Below are positions 34,309 to 45,890 of a DNA stretch of 64,000 nucleotides, piece by piece (the first letter of the stretch is position 1; each line of letters begins with the position of its first letter). Origin of the DNA: Siphonodentalium dalli (lineage: Eukaryota > Mollusca > Scaphopoda > Gadilida > Siphonodentaliidae). The notes below the pieces were generated by a model that ran no database searches, was not told where the DNA came from, and worked only from the letters and a program-made list of their open reading frames with translations. Position numbers and translations under genes: made by a program. The DNA lies in the NCBI GenBank assembly GCA_032622095.1, contig CP136068.1, positions 114,093,546 to 114,157,545 of the forward strand, read 5' to 3'.

Positions 34309-34496
34309 ACTCCCAAACTCCCTCACCCCCTCTCTCCACCTCCCTCTGTCTCTATCTCTCTGTCTCACTCTCTCTCTCGCTCTGTATGTCTGTCTCTCTC
34401 TCCTCTCATCTCTCTCTCCCCTCTCTCCCTCTCTCTCTGTCTCGTTCAAAATGGCATTTGTATGGCATTTGTATGGCATTTGTATGGCATTTGTAT
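34309..34496 (+). repeat. CT-rich microsatellite and 11-bp minisatellite, copy B
   Basis: The duplicate of 23483-23668, with a slightly different TC count and four atggcatttgt units. Confidence 0.9.
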
Positions 34497-35162
34497 GATA
34501 TTTGCTCTGACGGGGGATGTTGACAAGATAGTGTTCTTCCTCTTGTTGTGTTCCGAACGTTTTTGCAGGTCGCCTGCTCTAAAAATATTTTTTTAGCGTT
34601 CAAACAGAAGGTAATATTATTTGAGTAGTTCTGTGTTTATTACACGCTTCGCGTCCTAGAATCCGTGCATTAAAAATACAGACTGAGAAGGTTTATTTAG
34701 GCACATAGAGGGCGTGTTTTGTCATGTGTGATGGTGCTTTTATTGGGGTCGTCCCACTTTGCAGACACCTATTGTTTTCGGTAGGGTATAGGGTAGAGGT
34801 GTGAATAATCCTCTTAATGTCTACTTAGGCCCTTCCTAGTTGGTTTGATTGGATTCGGTTTTTTTCTGCCCTTTTGATTATTATTGTTTATTGACCTCCA
34901 AGTATGAAAAGCATATATACATATCAGTTGCAGAAAGTATGTGGTAACGAGACCATTGTAAGTGGACTACACACCAGCATCTATTTACAAGGAATGACAT
35001 TGTATACATAAATTGGAAAGATGTGTACAATGTACGAAGAGCAAGGTAAAAACGAGTATATGAGAAAACATTGTAGATGCGGGTGGCAAGGAGGACAGAT
35101 CATAGTTGAATATTGTCCACCTGAGAGGCATTTTGCATCAAATGGCATGTGAATGTCATCTT

Positions 35163-36466
35163 TTAACTTCCGGGGCGAATTAGTTGACAACCAACATACA
35201 GAAATTCAGCAGATGCGATGATGAGCTGCTCCCATGACTCAGTCGGGATATGACAACCAAGCTGGGTACTTCCAAGTAACAGCGCATTTAAATGGTCGTT
35301 TGGGAGAGCATCCAGGTAACTAAATAGTTGGATGTCGAAGCTATCTATAATCATACACCAGGAATTATATCGGAGTCTGTACATGGTGGCAGATCTGCAC
35401 GAGTCAGTAATATGTCCAATTTCATTGTTATATGTGTGGCCACACAGCATGCATCGGGCATTGTTTCCGAACAACAATCTATTTAGAAGTCTAGCAAGAT
35501 TTTTCAGTTCCAAACTCCTGTTAGGATGGGCAGCAAGAAGACGCCACACACTCCAGACTGCGAGAGGCTGGCTGGTTATGAATGAGGAGAAGATTAGAAG
35601 AGCGACCATTGGCACCCACTGCTGAAGTCCATGCGTCACAATAGTGAGCTCTTATGGTCGACTTGACGAGTTGCTTCCAAAATGATCATCTTTGGGAAGG
35701 ATCCAGAAGATAAGAATTCTTGAAGATAAGAAGACAGATTGTACACTTATAGAACATCGATGATGTCGTTCACATAACCGGTGGTATTCACATTGAATAA
35801 ATTGTGCATATAGAGGTTTTTCATGAAAATTCGTAAAGGAAAGTCTCGAGTCGCAGGCAAGTGGATAAGTTCGCCGAGGAAGAGAAGTTTTCTCAAATGT
35901 AGTTGGCGACTCATCGGTAAAACACCCAGGAGACTGAGTGAGAGGGTTGTGCTCGCCCTTGTTGGAAGATTCTGTATGTGCTTTATACATGTACGAATAG
36001 ACCCTTTTCAATTGTGCAGAGAGCGTTGTCATCTGTTGAATATAGGAGTTCAGCGCAATAAAGAGCCTTTGGAAGCACAACTGTGTGTAGGATATTATTC
36101 ATTGTGAGAGGGGTGCACATACCTAAGGATTTCCTACCAGCGATAGAAAAGTATGTTTTTCTCAACACTTCAGATATATTTTTAGCACGGTTAACAGTGT
36201 TGCCGAATTTTCCTTGAGAAATTCCCAGATGGCGACAGTCGGTGCTTTCATCGATCGTGTCATTCCCAAGAATCCACGATCTTTGTTGGTTTGTGTGTTG
36301 TTGTTTCGTTTCGTTGTATACGACAACGGAACTCTTAGATTTTGAAAAACAGAAGCGCCATTTCTTGCTGTAGTTGAAGCAGATTTTCATTAAGTTGTCC
36401 AAACCAGCTTTTGTGAGGGAAACTATAGTAATATCATCTGCAGTTGTTGGTGAGGTACAGTTGATT
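35163..36466 (-). pseudogene. Non-LTR reverse transcriptase C-terminal fragment, copy B
   Basis: The duplicate of 24337-25640. It keeps the same in-frame TAA after IIDVL. It has an extra frameshift (a 2-bp insertion at about 35996, so ...IEKGLFVHV*), but lacks the copy A stop after SFDI and reads through to CQLIRPGS. The knuckle CMLCGHTYNNEIGHITDSC is intact. Confidence 0.78.
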
Positions 36467-36532
36467 AGTATTATTAGTTATGGATAATATAAAATGCATG
36501 CAAATATTAGTAGGGCGTTCTGAGCAGCAGTT

Positions 36533-37195
36533 TCATAGCAGGGGAACCATTATACTGTCGACGAATGCGTGGACTGAATATATTTGAAGACAGATGCCGG
36601 GATATTTCTCGAATGTACCATCGGCATAGAAACGATCAGCATCGGCAAGGAACCTACGGTTGCTGCCTGTTGCGAAGATCAATATCTTGTCACTTCCACC
36701 ATCGGATGCAAGAAGGAAGTTTTCGTTCGCGGTTGTCGTGGTATATTGCTCAGGCAAGTTGATATCGGCACGGGCTTTCGGAAGAACTGGTGTGGTTTTG
36801 GAACGAGAACGGTATAGCGATGATTTCATACTGTAAAACGTTGGCACTTTGCTGATCAACATTGGGTCGGTTTCGTCGGTTCTAAGCGAAGTCAGCTCTT
36901 CTTGGTAGATTGATGAAACTGTTTTACAATCATTCCGCACTGTCGATTTCAGGTTTGATACAAACATGTCCACAGAAACTTGGTCAAAATCCGTTATATG
37001 GTTATGAGGAGTTCCCGCTGACGAAACAATGTCATTCTTTGTATTAATAGTAGCACTACAAGTCTTTACACAACAAACCCAATGAATATTTTCCACACGC
37101 CGAGATCTGACTCTGTATTTGTTGCCGTTGTAGATGAGATTCCTGCCGCCCCTGCTGTTTGGAATAAACGATGCATTAACTAGAGAATTTGCCAT
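36533..37195 (-). pseudogene. FLYWCH zinc finger plus start of a MULE transposase domain, copy B
   Basis: 220 aa, the duplicate of 25698-26366 with the fuller N-terminus (MANSLVNASFIPNSRGG). The FLYWCH cysteines and HNH and the YADGTF motif are conserved, and the DDE domain is truncated at the same place. Just upstream on the minus strand (right side) lies gccattttgatttatgaaat, lost from copy A. Confidence 0.75.
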
Positions 37196-37483
37196 TTTGA
37201 TTTATGAAATATTTTTTAGGCAGGTCATTGGGGGGCTAACCCCGGGATGGTCGAAAGGGCCGATGGACCCTCTCCGTCACCCCTCATGTTATTGGCTTTA
37301 ATTGAGTTAATACATAAAAAAATAAATCATTTCTTCTTTTTTTGGTTTCTCGCTAGAAGATGGAGGTGATGTTGCTTGTCTAGCTTGCAGCATTAGTAGT
37401 TGTTGTACTTGTTGATCTCTACGTCGCTGATCTTCTTTCCACAGGTTATGGTCTTTCCAAAAAAAATCCTGTTCTTCTTCCAG

Positions 37484-38004
37484 TTTTTATATAAAATTGG
37501 ATAAATACCAACATCCCATCCGATCTATGGACGGGACATTCTATGTAGCACTCTATACTGCCTTTTAGTGTTTCGACCTATTTTGTCAACCAATTTAGTT
37601 TTATGACGTCACGATGGCGGGAAGATAAATAAATTTACGCGGAGTCGACCGATGGGGAAAATTGTTAAAATATCGATGTAAAAGACCGCATGAAGGACAT
37701 TTAATGTGCAGTGGGATTTCCGTGACAACATAAAAGGCTCTCGATGTGTTATTTCTGTGCATACCTGAATTATGACTGCTGAATTTTCGAACTGAAGTTT
37801 TTCTTTGTTCGGAGAAGGACGGCCATTTTGATTTTCGCAGAGACTACACACGATCAAAGACAAACCGGTGAGAACGTTCTAATTTTGACTATACATACCA
37901 CTATTGATATACGATTCACAAACCAAATCAACTGATTATGCCATTAGCGCGTACATGCCATTCGCTTTATTGACATTTTCTCATAAAGCTGTACTCGACA
38001 CACA
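37484..38004 (+). other. Leader upstream of the ORF1-like gene
   Basis: Its first about 70 bp (ggataaataccaacatccca, tccgatctatggacgggac) resemble the blocks at 54779 and 55379 (ggataactacgaacatcacg, tccgatctttgaacgagac). The rest is unique, with a TGACGTCA site at about 37603. Probably a 5' UTR of the retroelement. Confidence 0.4.
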
Positions 38005-39150
38005 ATGAGTGAGTTGCAATCACACGAACTCGGGGAAGAAATTACTCACCCTTTAGACAGTTCTACGCCGATAGACAGAGGACATTCTGATCATATAGGC
38101 GCGAGTAATTACGAACATGATTCAGGTAGTTCCGTTCCTATATCATTCGATTCTGATGTTCGACAAAAGCCAGCAGACTTAAAACGGAACCGAGCATCGC
38201 CATTCTCGCCCTCTGAGTCTAATGACAGCAAAAAACCCAGACCCATCTACCAGGACTCCCTGGTTGATGATCACTTAAATGAGTCAATTTCATCAGAAAT
38301 CGAAAATGACACTTACATCTCAGAAACATTTTTCGAATCAAGTCTGATAAAGGCTCCCGGGAGCGAGCGCGTCCAAAACTCTTTTAGTCTCATGATGGAA
38401 GGAATGCTTGAACGCGTAATCACCAAAATGGCGAAGTGCGAAGTTGCTAAAGTAACAAAAGATGCCTTCGTTCCTAGGGATAAATATGAAAATGACATAG
38501 CCGATATTAGGCAAGAAATATCCCAACTTAAACTGGAGCTCAAAGCGGAAAGGGAAGCGCGGCAAGGTGACATTCGTGAAGTCAAAGTGGAACTGGACGA
38601 CCTGCAACAGTACGGCCGCCGTACCAACCTCAGAATATCAGGCATCCCTGAAAATCCCGGTGAAAACACCGATCATATTGTCCTTGACGTCGCAAATGGT
38701 TTAGGTATTCCGCTCGGCGATTATGACGTTTATCGGAGTCACAGAGTTGGCCCAAAAGCCGGTAAATCTACTTCTGACTCAACCGTACCAAAAACTGTAG
38801 GAGCAAACAATCCAAAACCCAAACCACCACGGCAAATCATCTTCAGACTCCCCTCCTACAAAATCAGGAGGGAACTATATGGGAGACGTGTCGAGTGTAA
38901 GACATTGAAGTTACCTTACCTCAACCAAAGGGTATACGTCAACGAGGATCTTACCAAAACACGCGCCGCCATTTATAGGAAGGCCCGTGATCTCCGTAAA
39001 GACGAGTTGATTCACGAAGCGTGGACTATCGATGGAGCCATTCTCATCAGGCTTCGAGAAAACGAGAGGCCCATCAGAGTAACAACACCACATGCAATGG
39101 ATGAACTTGACAACACGCTACGTGGGAAAGTTCAAAATACTCAGACATAA
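38005..39150 (+). CDS. L1-ORF1-like RNA-binding protein of a non-LTR retrotransposon
   Basis: A 381-aa intact ORF. Residues 1-110 are acidic/serine-rich and probably disordered. About 157-203 is a coiled coil (EISQLKLELKAEREARQ). Then comes the RRM-like core LQQYGRRTNLRISGIPE (200-216) with ENTDHIVLDVANGLGI and YRSHRVGP, then RQIIFRLPSYKIRRELY (276-292), and the C-terminal domain VYVNEDLTKTRAAIYRKA and AWTIDGAILIRL. This order (coiled coil, RRM, CTD) is that of L1 ORF1p-type nucleic-acid chaperones, used in many invertebrate non-LTR elements. The start is the first ATG after stops, with a clean open frame. It is followed 10 bp after the stop by the inverted-repeat end of a foldback element. 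The likely partner is the ORF2 at 49904, downstream on the same strand (inference). Confidence 0.82.
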   Translation: MSELQSHELGEEITHPLDSSTPIDRGHSDHIGASNYEHDSGSSVPISFDSDVRQKPADLKRNRASPFSPSESNDSKKPRPIYQDSLVDDHLNESISSEIENDTYISETFFESSLIKAPGSERVQNSFSLMMEGMLERVITKMAKCEVAKVTKDAFVPRDKYENDIADIRQEISQLKLELKAEREARQGDIREVKVELDDLQQYGRRTNLRISGIPENPGENTDHIVLDVANGLGIPLGDYDVYRSHRVGPKAGKSTSDSTVPKTVGANNPKPKPPRQIIFRLPSYKIRRELYGRRVECKTLKLPYLNQRVYVNEDLTKTRAAIYRKARDLRKDELIHEAWTIDGAILIRLRENERPIRVTTPHAMDELDNTLRGKVQNTQT

Positions 39151-41039
39151 GCTGAGTCACATATCGTCGGTGGGATTCAAACATGTCGTATACAAAATTC
39201 CCGCACTTTTTAGTCATTTTACAGGAGAGACAAAAAACTGATTATATTTTGATATGTTATATCCAGAAGAACAACAGTGCAGCAAATCCATCGATACACA
39301 TCCCGGGCATCGAATTATTGTGAAACTGACGATTTTACACCAGTCTATAAAGAGAAAACTGTGAAATGAGCTTATACGACTTTTTTGAAATAATTTCTTT
39401 TTCGCGGCAAACTTTTACGACGTTTTGAAATTTATACGACAAATTTGAAACAACTTTATGCCTCGACATCACATAATTTCAATTTATACGACCTTTTTTC
39501 TGCCGAGAAAACAGTTAGCTTGGTTCAATTTCCATTATACTAATTACATTTCCGATAATGGACGGTTATATGGGATCACTCAGTTAGCCAAGTATGTCGG
39601 AATTCGATAATTAAACTAGATAGCTGAAACGACACAGTGGCAACACACCCGAGTAACTTGTGAGGCTTCCGAAACGGATGCCGCTATAATACCAAGTTTC
39701 TTGCCAATCCCATATCATTCTATAATATCATGCTATATAGTATTAGTCCGGGAGCTAATATGGGTACCCTTGCACCCCCTGGGACTTAACTTCACCCCAA
39801 TCATTTTGTTCCGTATTATGTCCTTCAACTTCTAAGCAATGTTAGCAAGAAAAAAAAGGTGGCCGTGTAGACTACAGGCAAGATGACGTCCATCATGACC
39901 GCCATTTTTTAGACCAGACCCTAAGTCAGTTTTATGCAAATTATAGCTGGAAAATCTAGTAAAATGTATACAAATGTATATATTTCCGTGATGATAAGAC
40001 ATAATGACACTTTTCTGGGCCAAAAATTGAAACTCACAATCCAAGATGACCGCCGGAAGTTTAAAAAAAAGACATTGTTTTCACAAATGTCTTTTAGATC
40101 AATTAATGCTGATTGGAACTGGTATTGTAATATGACTTTATTTTGTATTTTGTATATTAACTGATGATTGGAGCAATTAAATATGGAATTATTGGGGTCC
40201 TAGCCCCTTCCGATCCCTCAAAAATTCGATTTTACAGAATGCGGTATAACATTTCCCAAAAAATCACAATTGGGATTCTTGTCATATTTAAAAAAAAAAA
40301 TGAAATGAACTTTGTAAAGTAAGTGAGGCATATCATTACCTGTGAATATTTAAACTCTTAAACTCACTGAAACCAAAATTCTTACCTTGACTCAAAATAG
40401 CCGCCAAAATATATGTAAATGGTAAATATTGCCCCAGGGTGTCTTGCAATCGCTTACAAGTTGTAGTTGATGTATACAATTGGCTATTCTGTATTCTATA
40501 CATTGAATACTGACATGTCTGATGCACCATGGATCATTTTTACTGTTGTCACCACTGACATCACCAGAAATATTGAATTTTTCACTCACAAACTTGACAT
40601 AAATATCGGCAAAAACTCACTTTTCAGGGTTCGACCATTTTTTCAGGTAAAATGCAACTATCTTTGGTATCAAAGGTATTTATTGTTTTTGTCTATCTTA
40701 AATGTGTGACACTACGGTGTTTATAGACTGAATTGCTCAAGATGGCTTCCAAAATAGCAACCAAAAGGTAGCAAATTGTGACTCACTTGGTTATTATACG
40801 TGTTTGTTAATTAACTGACAACTACGTTCTGTTATGTTTGTCTCAGTTCCGTGTGGGGCATGACAAATTCATTTTGAATTTGCAGTATGGAATTTTGCGG
40901 AGAACCTCTTTTGTGATTCTGGTCATATTATTGAAAGGGAATGGGCAGAACTTTGAGACGGAACTGAGATGAACCATGATATGTGGGTATTCTGGTCCAA
41001 TATGACTGTTGGTAACGGGTGGGACGTATATTGATATAT

Positions 41040-41859
41040 GTTGTGGATGTGTTATCATTGGGGGTGTTCAGGGAGTAGATGTATGATCATGGATGGCGTG
41101 TATGATTATGGCAAGTATGGAACTTATGGTCGTATGTGCGGGTATTGGTATATCTGGAAGGGCTCACCATTGGTGATGTGTATATGTATACCTAGATTGA
41201 CTCATGGGTATGGTCATGGTATGGCGAATAGGTATACATGTAGTGGTTGTATGGTCCATGGTGAGGTGAATATATATGTAATGAGTGACTGTATGATCGT
41301 GAAGGTGGTGAATATGTATACATAGAATGACTATATGGTCATGTGTCGGTTGTAGGTGTATACCTGGTGTTCAGGCGTGGTATGTAGTGGTATAACCACG
41401 TACGGCTGTATGCTCAGGTGAACGTGTATACAGTGTGTAACTATGTTGTCATTTGTGTGGCGTTTATATACAAATGGAGTGACTGGTGTAATGGGTGGGT
41501 TGTTCATGTGTATCTTGTGTGGCTATCGCTTTCCACAATAACTCAAGGATATATATGCTAGTCAATAGAGAGGTCATGTCATAGAGTTCTCCTTCTTCAT
41601 GGTGTTTATGTACATGGAGGAAACGTTAAGCGTGTAAAGTCACCCATTATCACACAGTCATTCCATATATACATAAACACCATATACATAATATAGTGAC
41701 CCACTGTATACATGTACACCTGACCCATGACCAGGATGACCATACAGCCACGGGTCACAATGCAGGCACACCGAGTATACTCCTAAACATGACCCATAAC
41801 CATATAGTCACTCCTTGTATACCCATCCATCTCACCATTGGCCATAAGGTCATCCCCTG
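41040..41859. repeat. Minisatellite (about 45-bp units), inner arm, with orientation switch near 41640
   Basis: Left of about 41640 the units read gTATACctagaGTGACTatatGGTCATGgGTgaGGTgaatag. Right of it they read the inverse (gaccatatagtcactcc-tgtataccyattcacctcaccc). The units are imperfect. The switch is the centre of the foldback element. Confidence 0.75.
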
Positions 41860-44455
41860 TATAATAATAATAATAATATAGAGTATTTGTATAGCGCCAT
41901 ATCCCGTATGGCTCATGGCGCTGAACAATTCACACAAACGCAGTCACACACATTCACACTATAACATATACGCAATAAATAATATGCATGTATTTCAATA
42001 ATTAAGTCTCCTCAACGTTTTCTGATGTTATTTGTCCGAAATGGGAGATGAATAGGTGAGTTTTTAGGGCCGATTTGAATGTTTCCAAACAGTCAGACTG
42101 TTTCACCTCTTTGGGAAGGTTGTTCCAAATGGTCGGCCCGTAGACCTCGAAAGATCGGCGACCAAAGTACATCAGATCTCGTTTAGGTACAACCATCGCA
42201 TTCGCATCCTGTGATCGAAGTGGTCGAGCAGGTACATATTTGACCAACAATGTATCAATATATGGTGGCAAAGCATTATCAATATCCGACTTTCTATAAC
42301 ACAAAGTAGCATGTTTGTACACAATTCGTTCAAATATGGGAAGCCAATGTAATTTATACAACAGTGGGGTAACATGATCAAATTTGCCTGCACGGCACAC
42401 AATTTTTGCAGCAATATTAACAATTTTTGAAGTTTGTGAAGTTGATAATCTGGGAGTCCTGCTAAAATAGAATTACAGTAATCGATTTTGGATAACACAA
42501 ATGAGGACATCAATATTTGTGTGGATTGTTCGGAGATATATGGACGTACATGCGAAATGCGCCGGAGCTCCATATATAAGGACCTGCATAGGTTGCTGAT
42601 GTGAGATGACATTGAGAAGTTTTTGTCGATGGTCACACCGAGGTTTTTAATAACATCAGAAAATTCAATTACACTGTCGCCGATGAGCGTGGCATTAAGA
42701 CTGACCCCCTTCAACCGAGCGTTAGTTCCACAAAGCATAATTTCAGTTTTGCTTTCGTTAAGTTTGAGTTTGTTGATCTCCATCCATGTTTTAACTTCTG
42801 AAACGCATGTCTGAACTTGAGAAATTGCTTCGTCTAAGATCGATGGCTCAACTGATATGTACATTTGGGTATCGTCTGCATACATGTGATACTGAATGTT
42901 GTGTTTTTCGATGATGTTTCCAAGAGGCTGTGTGTAAACGAGATATAGTACAGGTCCCAGCACAGAACCTTGGGGCACTCCATATGATAGATGCACGGGG
43001 TTAGACGTCGTAGAATTAACAATAACTGATTGAGTTCTCTCGGTTACGTAAGAATGGAACCACTTTAATACCGTGCCGGACATTCCGAAAGTCACAGAAA
43101 GGCGTTTTAACAGGATGGAATGATCGAGCGTGTCAAACGCCGCAGAGAGGTCAAGGCATGTAAGAATGGAGAGTTTGCCCTCATCTGTCGCACACAGCAA
43201 GTCGTTAAAAATTCGAGTCAAGGCTGTCTCCGTACAGTGATTTTTCTTGTAAGCTGACTGAAAGTTTTCTTCTAAATTATTGTCTTTCAAGTGTTTACGA
43301 AGTTGGTGGAGCACTACACGTTCAAGGACTTTAGATAAGAAAGGAAGATTGGAGACTGGTCTATAGTTTTGCAGCAAATTTTGATCTAAACCAGACTTCT
43401 TTAACAATGGGGTAACACTGGCGTGTTTGAAGCATTGGGGAACAACACCCGTTGAGAGCGAGGAGTTAATAATATCAGTTATTACATCCAAAAGTTGATC
43501 GCAGTGAATACGAAGAAGTGTTGTAGGAATGGGATCTAACGAACATGACTTAGGTGGCATTGACAAAATCACATTCTTAACTTCTTCCGAACTCACAGAT
43601 CGAAATTCGTCCATTTTTCTGTGACTTGAGAACTCCAAATATTCCGGTGCACCATGCGTTTGGTCAACAATGGCTCTGATTTTTGACACTTTGTCTCGGA
43701 AAAACAATGCAAAGGAATCAGCTAAGGTGCCAGCTGCGCGATCGTTGGGGAAAATCGATGGTTTTGACTTTCCAAGCATCGGTTTCGTGATGTTAAACAA
43801 CATTTTGGTCGATTTGCAGCTGTATATTTGATTGTTGTAGAACTCAGTTTTAGCATTCTTGATGGTGACATTCAATTGTCGATTACATTCAACATATATT
43901 TCACGATGTACTGTCAATCCGGATTTTCGCCATGTTCGTTCAGCTTGTCGTTTGATTCGTTTCGATTCAGTGACATCGGACGTTAGCCAAGGTGCCGATG
44001 TTCTGTCGCTGGCCACACGGGATATAAGGGGTGCATGTTCGTCAAGAACCGTTGAGAGTTTGTCGTTGTAAAACAAAGCAAGATCATTATCCGATATATC
44101 AATGGAAGACAATGCGGCATCGATACTGGCTGAGAATTCAGTTCGGTCGATTGCTTTCAGATTACGTGAGGTGATCGTTTTCTTAGGAGCTGCTGACTTT
44201 ACGATTTTGAGGTGGAATTGAACCAAAAAGTGATCACCGATAGTCTTATCCAGGACCTGCAATCCACAAGCCGAGGAAGTCTCTCTCATAACAACCCAGT
44301 CGAGTATGTGCTGACGTCGGTGCGTTGGTTTGTTCACGATTTGGTGCATATCGAATTCAGTAAACACCAATTTGAGGTCGTTGACAGGTTTGTTGTCGCG
44401 GAGTTCGTAATGTAGATTTATATCTCCGAGAAACACAAGATGGCCGTTTGTATAC
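41860..44455 (-). mobile_element. L2-like non-LTR retrotransposon, 5'-truncated, inside the foldback element
   Basis: It runs on the minus strand from a truncated endonuclease (right) to a 3' tail ATGGCGCTATACAAATACTC-(TAT)n ending in (ATT)n at 41859-41879, the typical L2/CR1-group 3' microsatellite tail. Both outer ends lie in the 45-bp minisatellite. A short TGTATA is shared at both junctions. Confidence 0.85.
42002..42400 (-). CDS. L2-like ORF2, C-terminal part (different frame)
   Basis: It continues the product of 42172-44466 after a one- or two-base frameshift near 42410. Read in this frame: NIAAKIVCRAGKFDHVTP, LYKLHWLPIFERIVYKHA, VPARPLRSQDANAMVVP, FGRRSFEVYGPTIWNNLP and FKSALKTHLF. 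This is the conserved L2/CR1 C-terminal region (LHWLP, LRS, RxFxxxxPxxWNxLP, FKxxLKTHLF). Confidence 0.82.
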   Translation of the reverse strand: MCRAGKFDHVTPLLYKLHWLPIFERIVYKHATLCYRKSDIDNALPPYIDTLLVKYVPARPLRSQDANAMVVPKRDLMYFGRRSFEVYGPTIWNNLPKEVKQSDCLETFKSALKTHLFISHFGQITSENVEET

Positions 44456-44466
44456 ATATTATCCAC
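42172..44466 (-). CDS. L2-like ORF2: endonuclease remnant plus reverse transcriptase
   Basis: 764 aa. Residues 11-80 are the C-terminal part of an APE-type endonuclease (LVFLGDINLHY, then IGDHFLVQ). RT: LDPIPTTLL (about 310), NYRPVSNLPFLSKVLERV (367-384), FQSAYKKNHCTETAL (402-416), LDLSAAFDTLDH (438-449), YGVPQGSVLGPVLY (495-508), HMYADDTQMYIS (527-538, catalytic YADD), then LNESKTEIMLCG. The last about 85 codons are out of frame (the true C-terminus is at 42002-42400). The N-terminal endonuclease is truncated by 5' truncation and the first Met is not the original start. Clade L2 (CR1 group) is judged from the AYKxxHxTETAL and YADDTQ pattern. Confidence 0.88.
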   Translation of the reverse strand: MDNMYTNGHLVFLGDINLHYELRDNKPVNDLKLVFTEFDMHQIVNKPTHRRQHILDWVVMRETSSACGLQVLDKTIGDHFLVQFHLKIVKSAAPKKTITSRNLKAIDRTEFSASIDAALSSIDISDNDLALFYNDKLSTVLDEHAPLISRVASDRTSAPWLTSDVTESKRIKRQAERTWRKSGLTVHREIYVECNRQLNVTIKNAKTEFYNNQIYSCKSTKMLFNITKPMLGKSKPSIFPNDRAAGTLADSFALFFRDKVSKIRAIVDQTHGAPEYLEFSSHRKMDEFRSVSSEEVKNVILSMPPKSCSLDPIPTTLLRIHCDQLLDVITDIINSSLSTGVVPQCFKHASVTPLLKKSGLDQNLLQNYRPVSNLPFLSKVLERVVLHQLRKHLKDNNLEENFQSAYKKNHCTETALTRIFNDLLCATDEGKLSILTCLDLSAAFDTLDHSILLKRLSVTFGMSGTVLKWFHSYVTERTQSVIVNSTTSNPVHLSYGVPQGSVLGPVLYLVYTQPLGNIIEKHNIQYHMYADDTQMYISVEPSILDEAISQVQTCVSEVKTWMEINKLKLNESKTEIMLCGTNARLKGVSLNATLIGDSVIEFSDVIKNLGVTIDKNFSMSSHISNLCRSLYMELRRISHVRPYISEQSTQILMSSFVLSKIDYCNSILAGLPDYQLHKLQKLLILLQKLCAVQANLIMLPHCCINYIGFPYLNELCTNMLLCVIESRILIMLCHHILIHCWSNMYLLDHFDHRMRMRWLYLNEI

Positions 44467-45890
44467 TCACATGGTCAAATAGACAATCAATACATACACC
44501 AACACCACATCAATGACCATAAAGTCACTTCGGGTATACATATGCACCTCCCAAATGGCAATATAGCCACTCGCTTCATACACATACCCTCACCCATGCA
44601 CCTGGTATACTCCTTCACCTGACATATGGCCATATAGTCACCCCCGTGTGTACATATTCAAAACATTCATATATGGTCATCGTCAATCCTTGTATACATA
44701 TTCACCTCAACATTGATCATGTCACTCCATGTATTCCTATTTGTCACACCATAGCCGAATAGCCGCTCAAGATATAGTAATATACCCCAGTCATGTCAGT
44801 ATAGTCACTCCATGTATGCATAAGCACCTCATTCATGGCAATATAGCCACTCGCTATATACACATACCCCTCGCCCATGACAATATAGCAACACGTGTAT
44901 ATACCCGTATAACCTACATATGACCATACCACCACGAGTCACCAAACATGAACACCAGGTATACTCATACGCCTGACACATGACCATTTAGTCACCCCTG
45001 TATAGGTATTCATTACATTTATGATAATACAGTCACTACTTGTATACCTACATGTACTCATCTCACCATTAACCATACAGTCACTACTTGTATACCTATT
45101 CGACACATATAGTCATATAACCACTCGGTATACATGTGCCGCCCATATATTCACTCCAGGTATACATGTAAACCTCATCAATGGCCATTTAGCCCTTCCA
45201 GGTATACAAAAAAAACCCGCAAACACGACCACTTATACCATCCATACTTGCATATACATCTCACACTTGACAATTCAGCAATTCACTGTATAATCATACA
45301 CGCCATCTATGATAATACAGATATCCCTATACACCCACCAATGATAATACATCCACGAGATATATAAATATACATCCCACCCGTTACCACAAAGATACTC
45401 CCTATATACCCACACGATAATGTCCACCCAGCTTACTCCAGGTATTCATATTCAACCATGACCGTAGTCATTCCATATATACCTATACACATTACCCGTA
45501 ATCATAAAATCACTCGCTATTTATCCACACACCCCATTCATGATCATACAGACAACACATGTACATCCCACCCATGACCTTACAGTCACTCAATATATAT
45601 ACATAATCAGCACATAGATGACCATGTAGCTATATCCATATACCGTGTGCACCCGTACTGGATATATACAACCATACAGTCACTCCTTTCATACCGATTC
45701 ACCTCACGACCTCTCCCTGTATACCTATGCATCTTACCATTGACAACCCATTCATAACCATATAGTCACTCACTGTATACCTATTCACATCAGTCATGAC
45801 ATACAATAACTCCCTGTATACCTATTCACCTCACCTATGATCATAGAGTAACTCCCTGGCTACGATCTTGGCATCCACACTGTATCCAGT
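44456..45890 (+). repeat. Minisatellite (about 45-bp units), right inner arm
   Basis: About 25-30 imperfect copies of a unit like gaccatatagtcactccntg-tatacctattcacctcaccc. It continues the block at 41640-41859 interrupted by the L2-like element, and is much longer than the left counterpart (about 600 bp). Confidence 0.8.

Larger units (their letters stand above)
30555..37483 (+). repeat. Tandem segmental duplication, copy B, left part
   Basis: Matches 19729-26653 at an offset of 10,826. It ends after cttcttccag, where the 18.2-kb insertion begins. Relative to copy A, 26654-26740 is missing at the insertion point. Confidence 0.92.
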
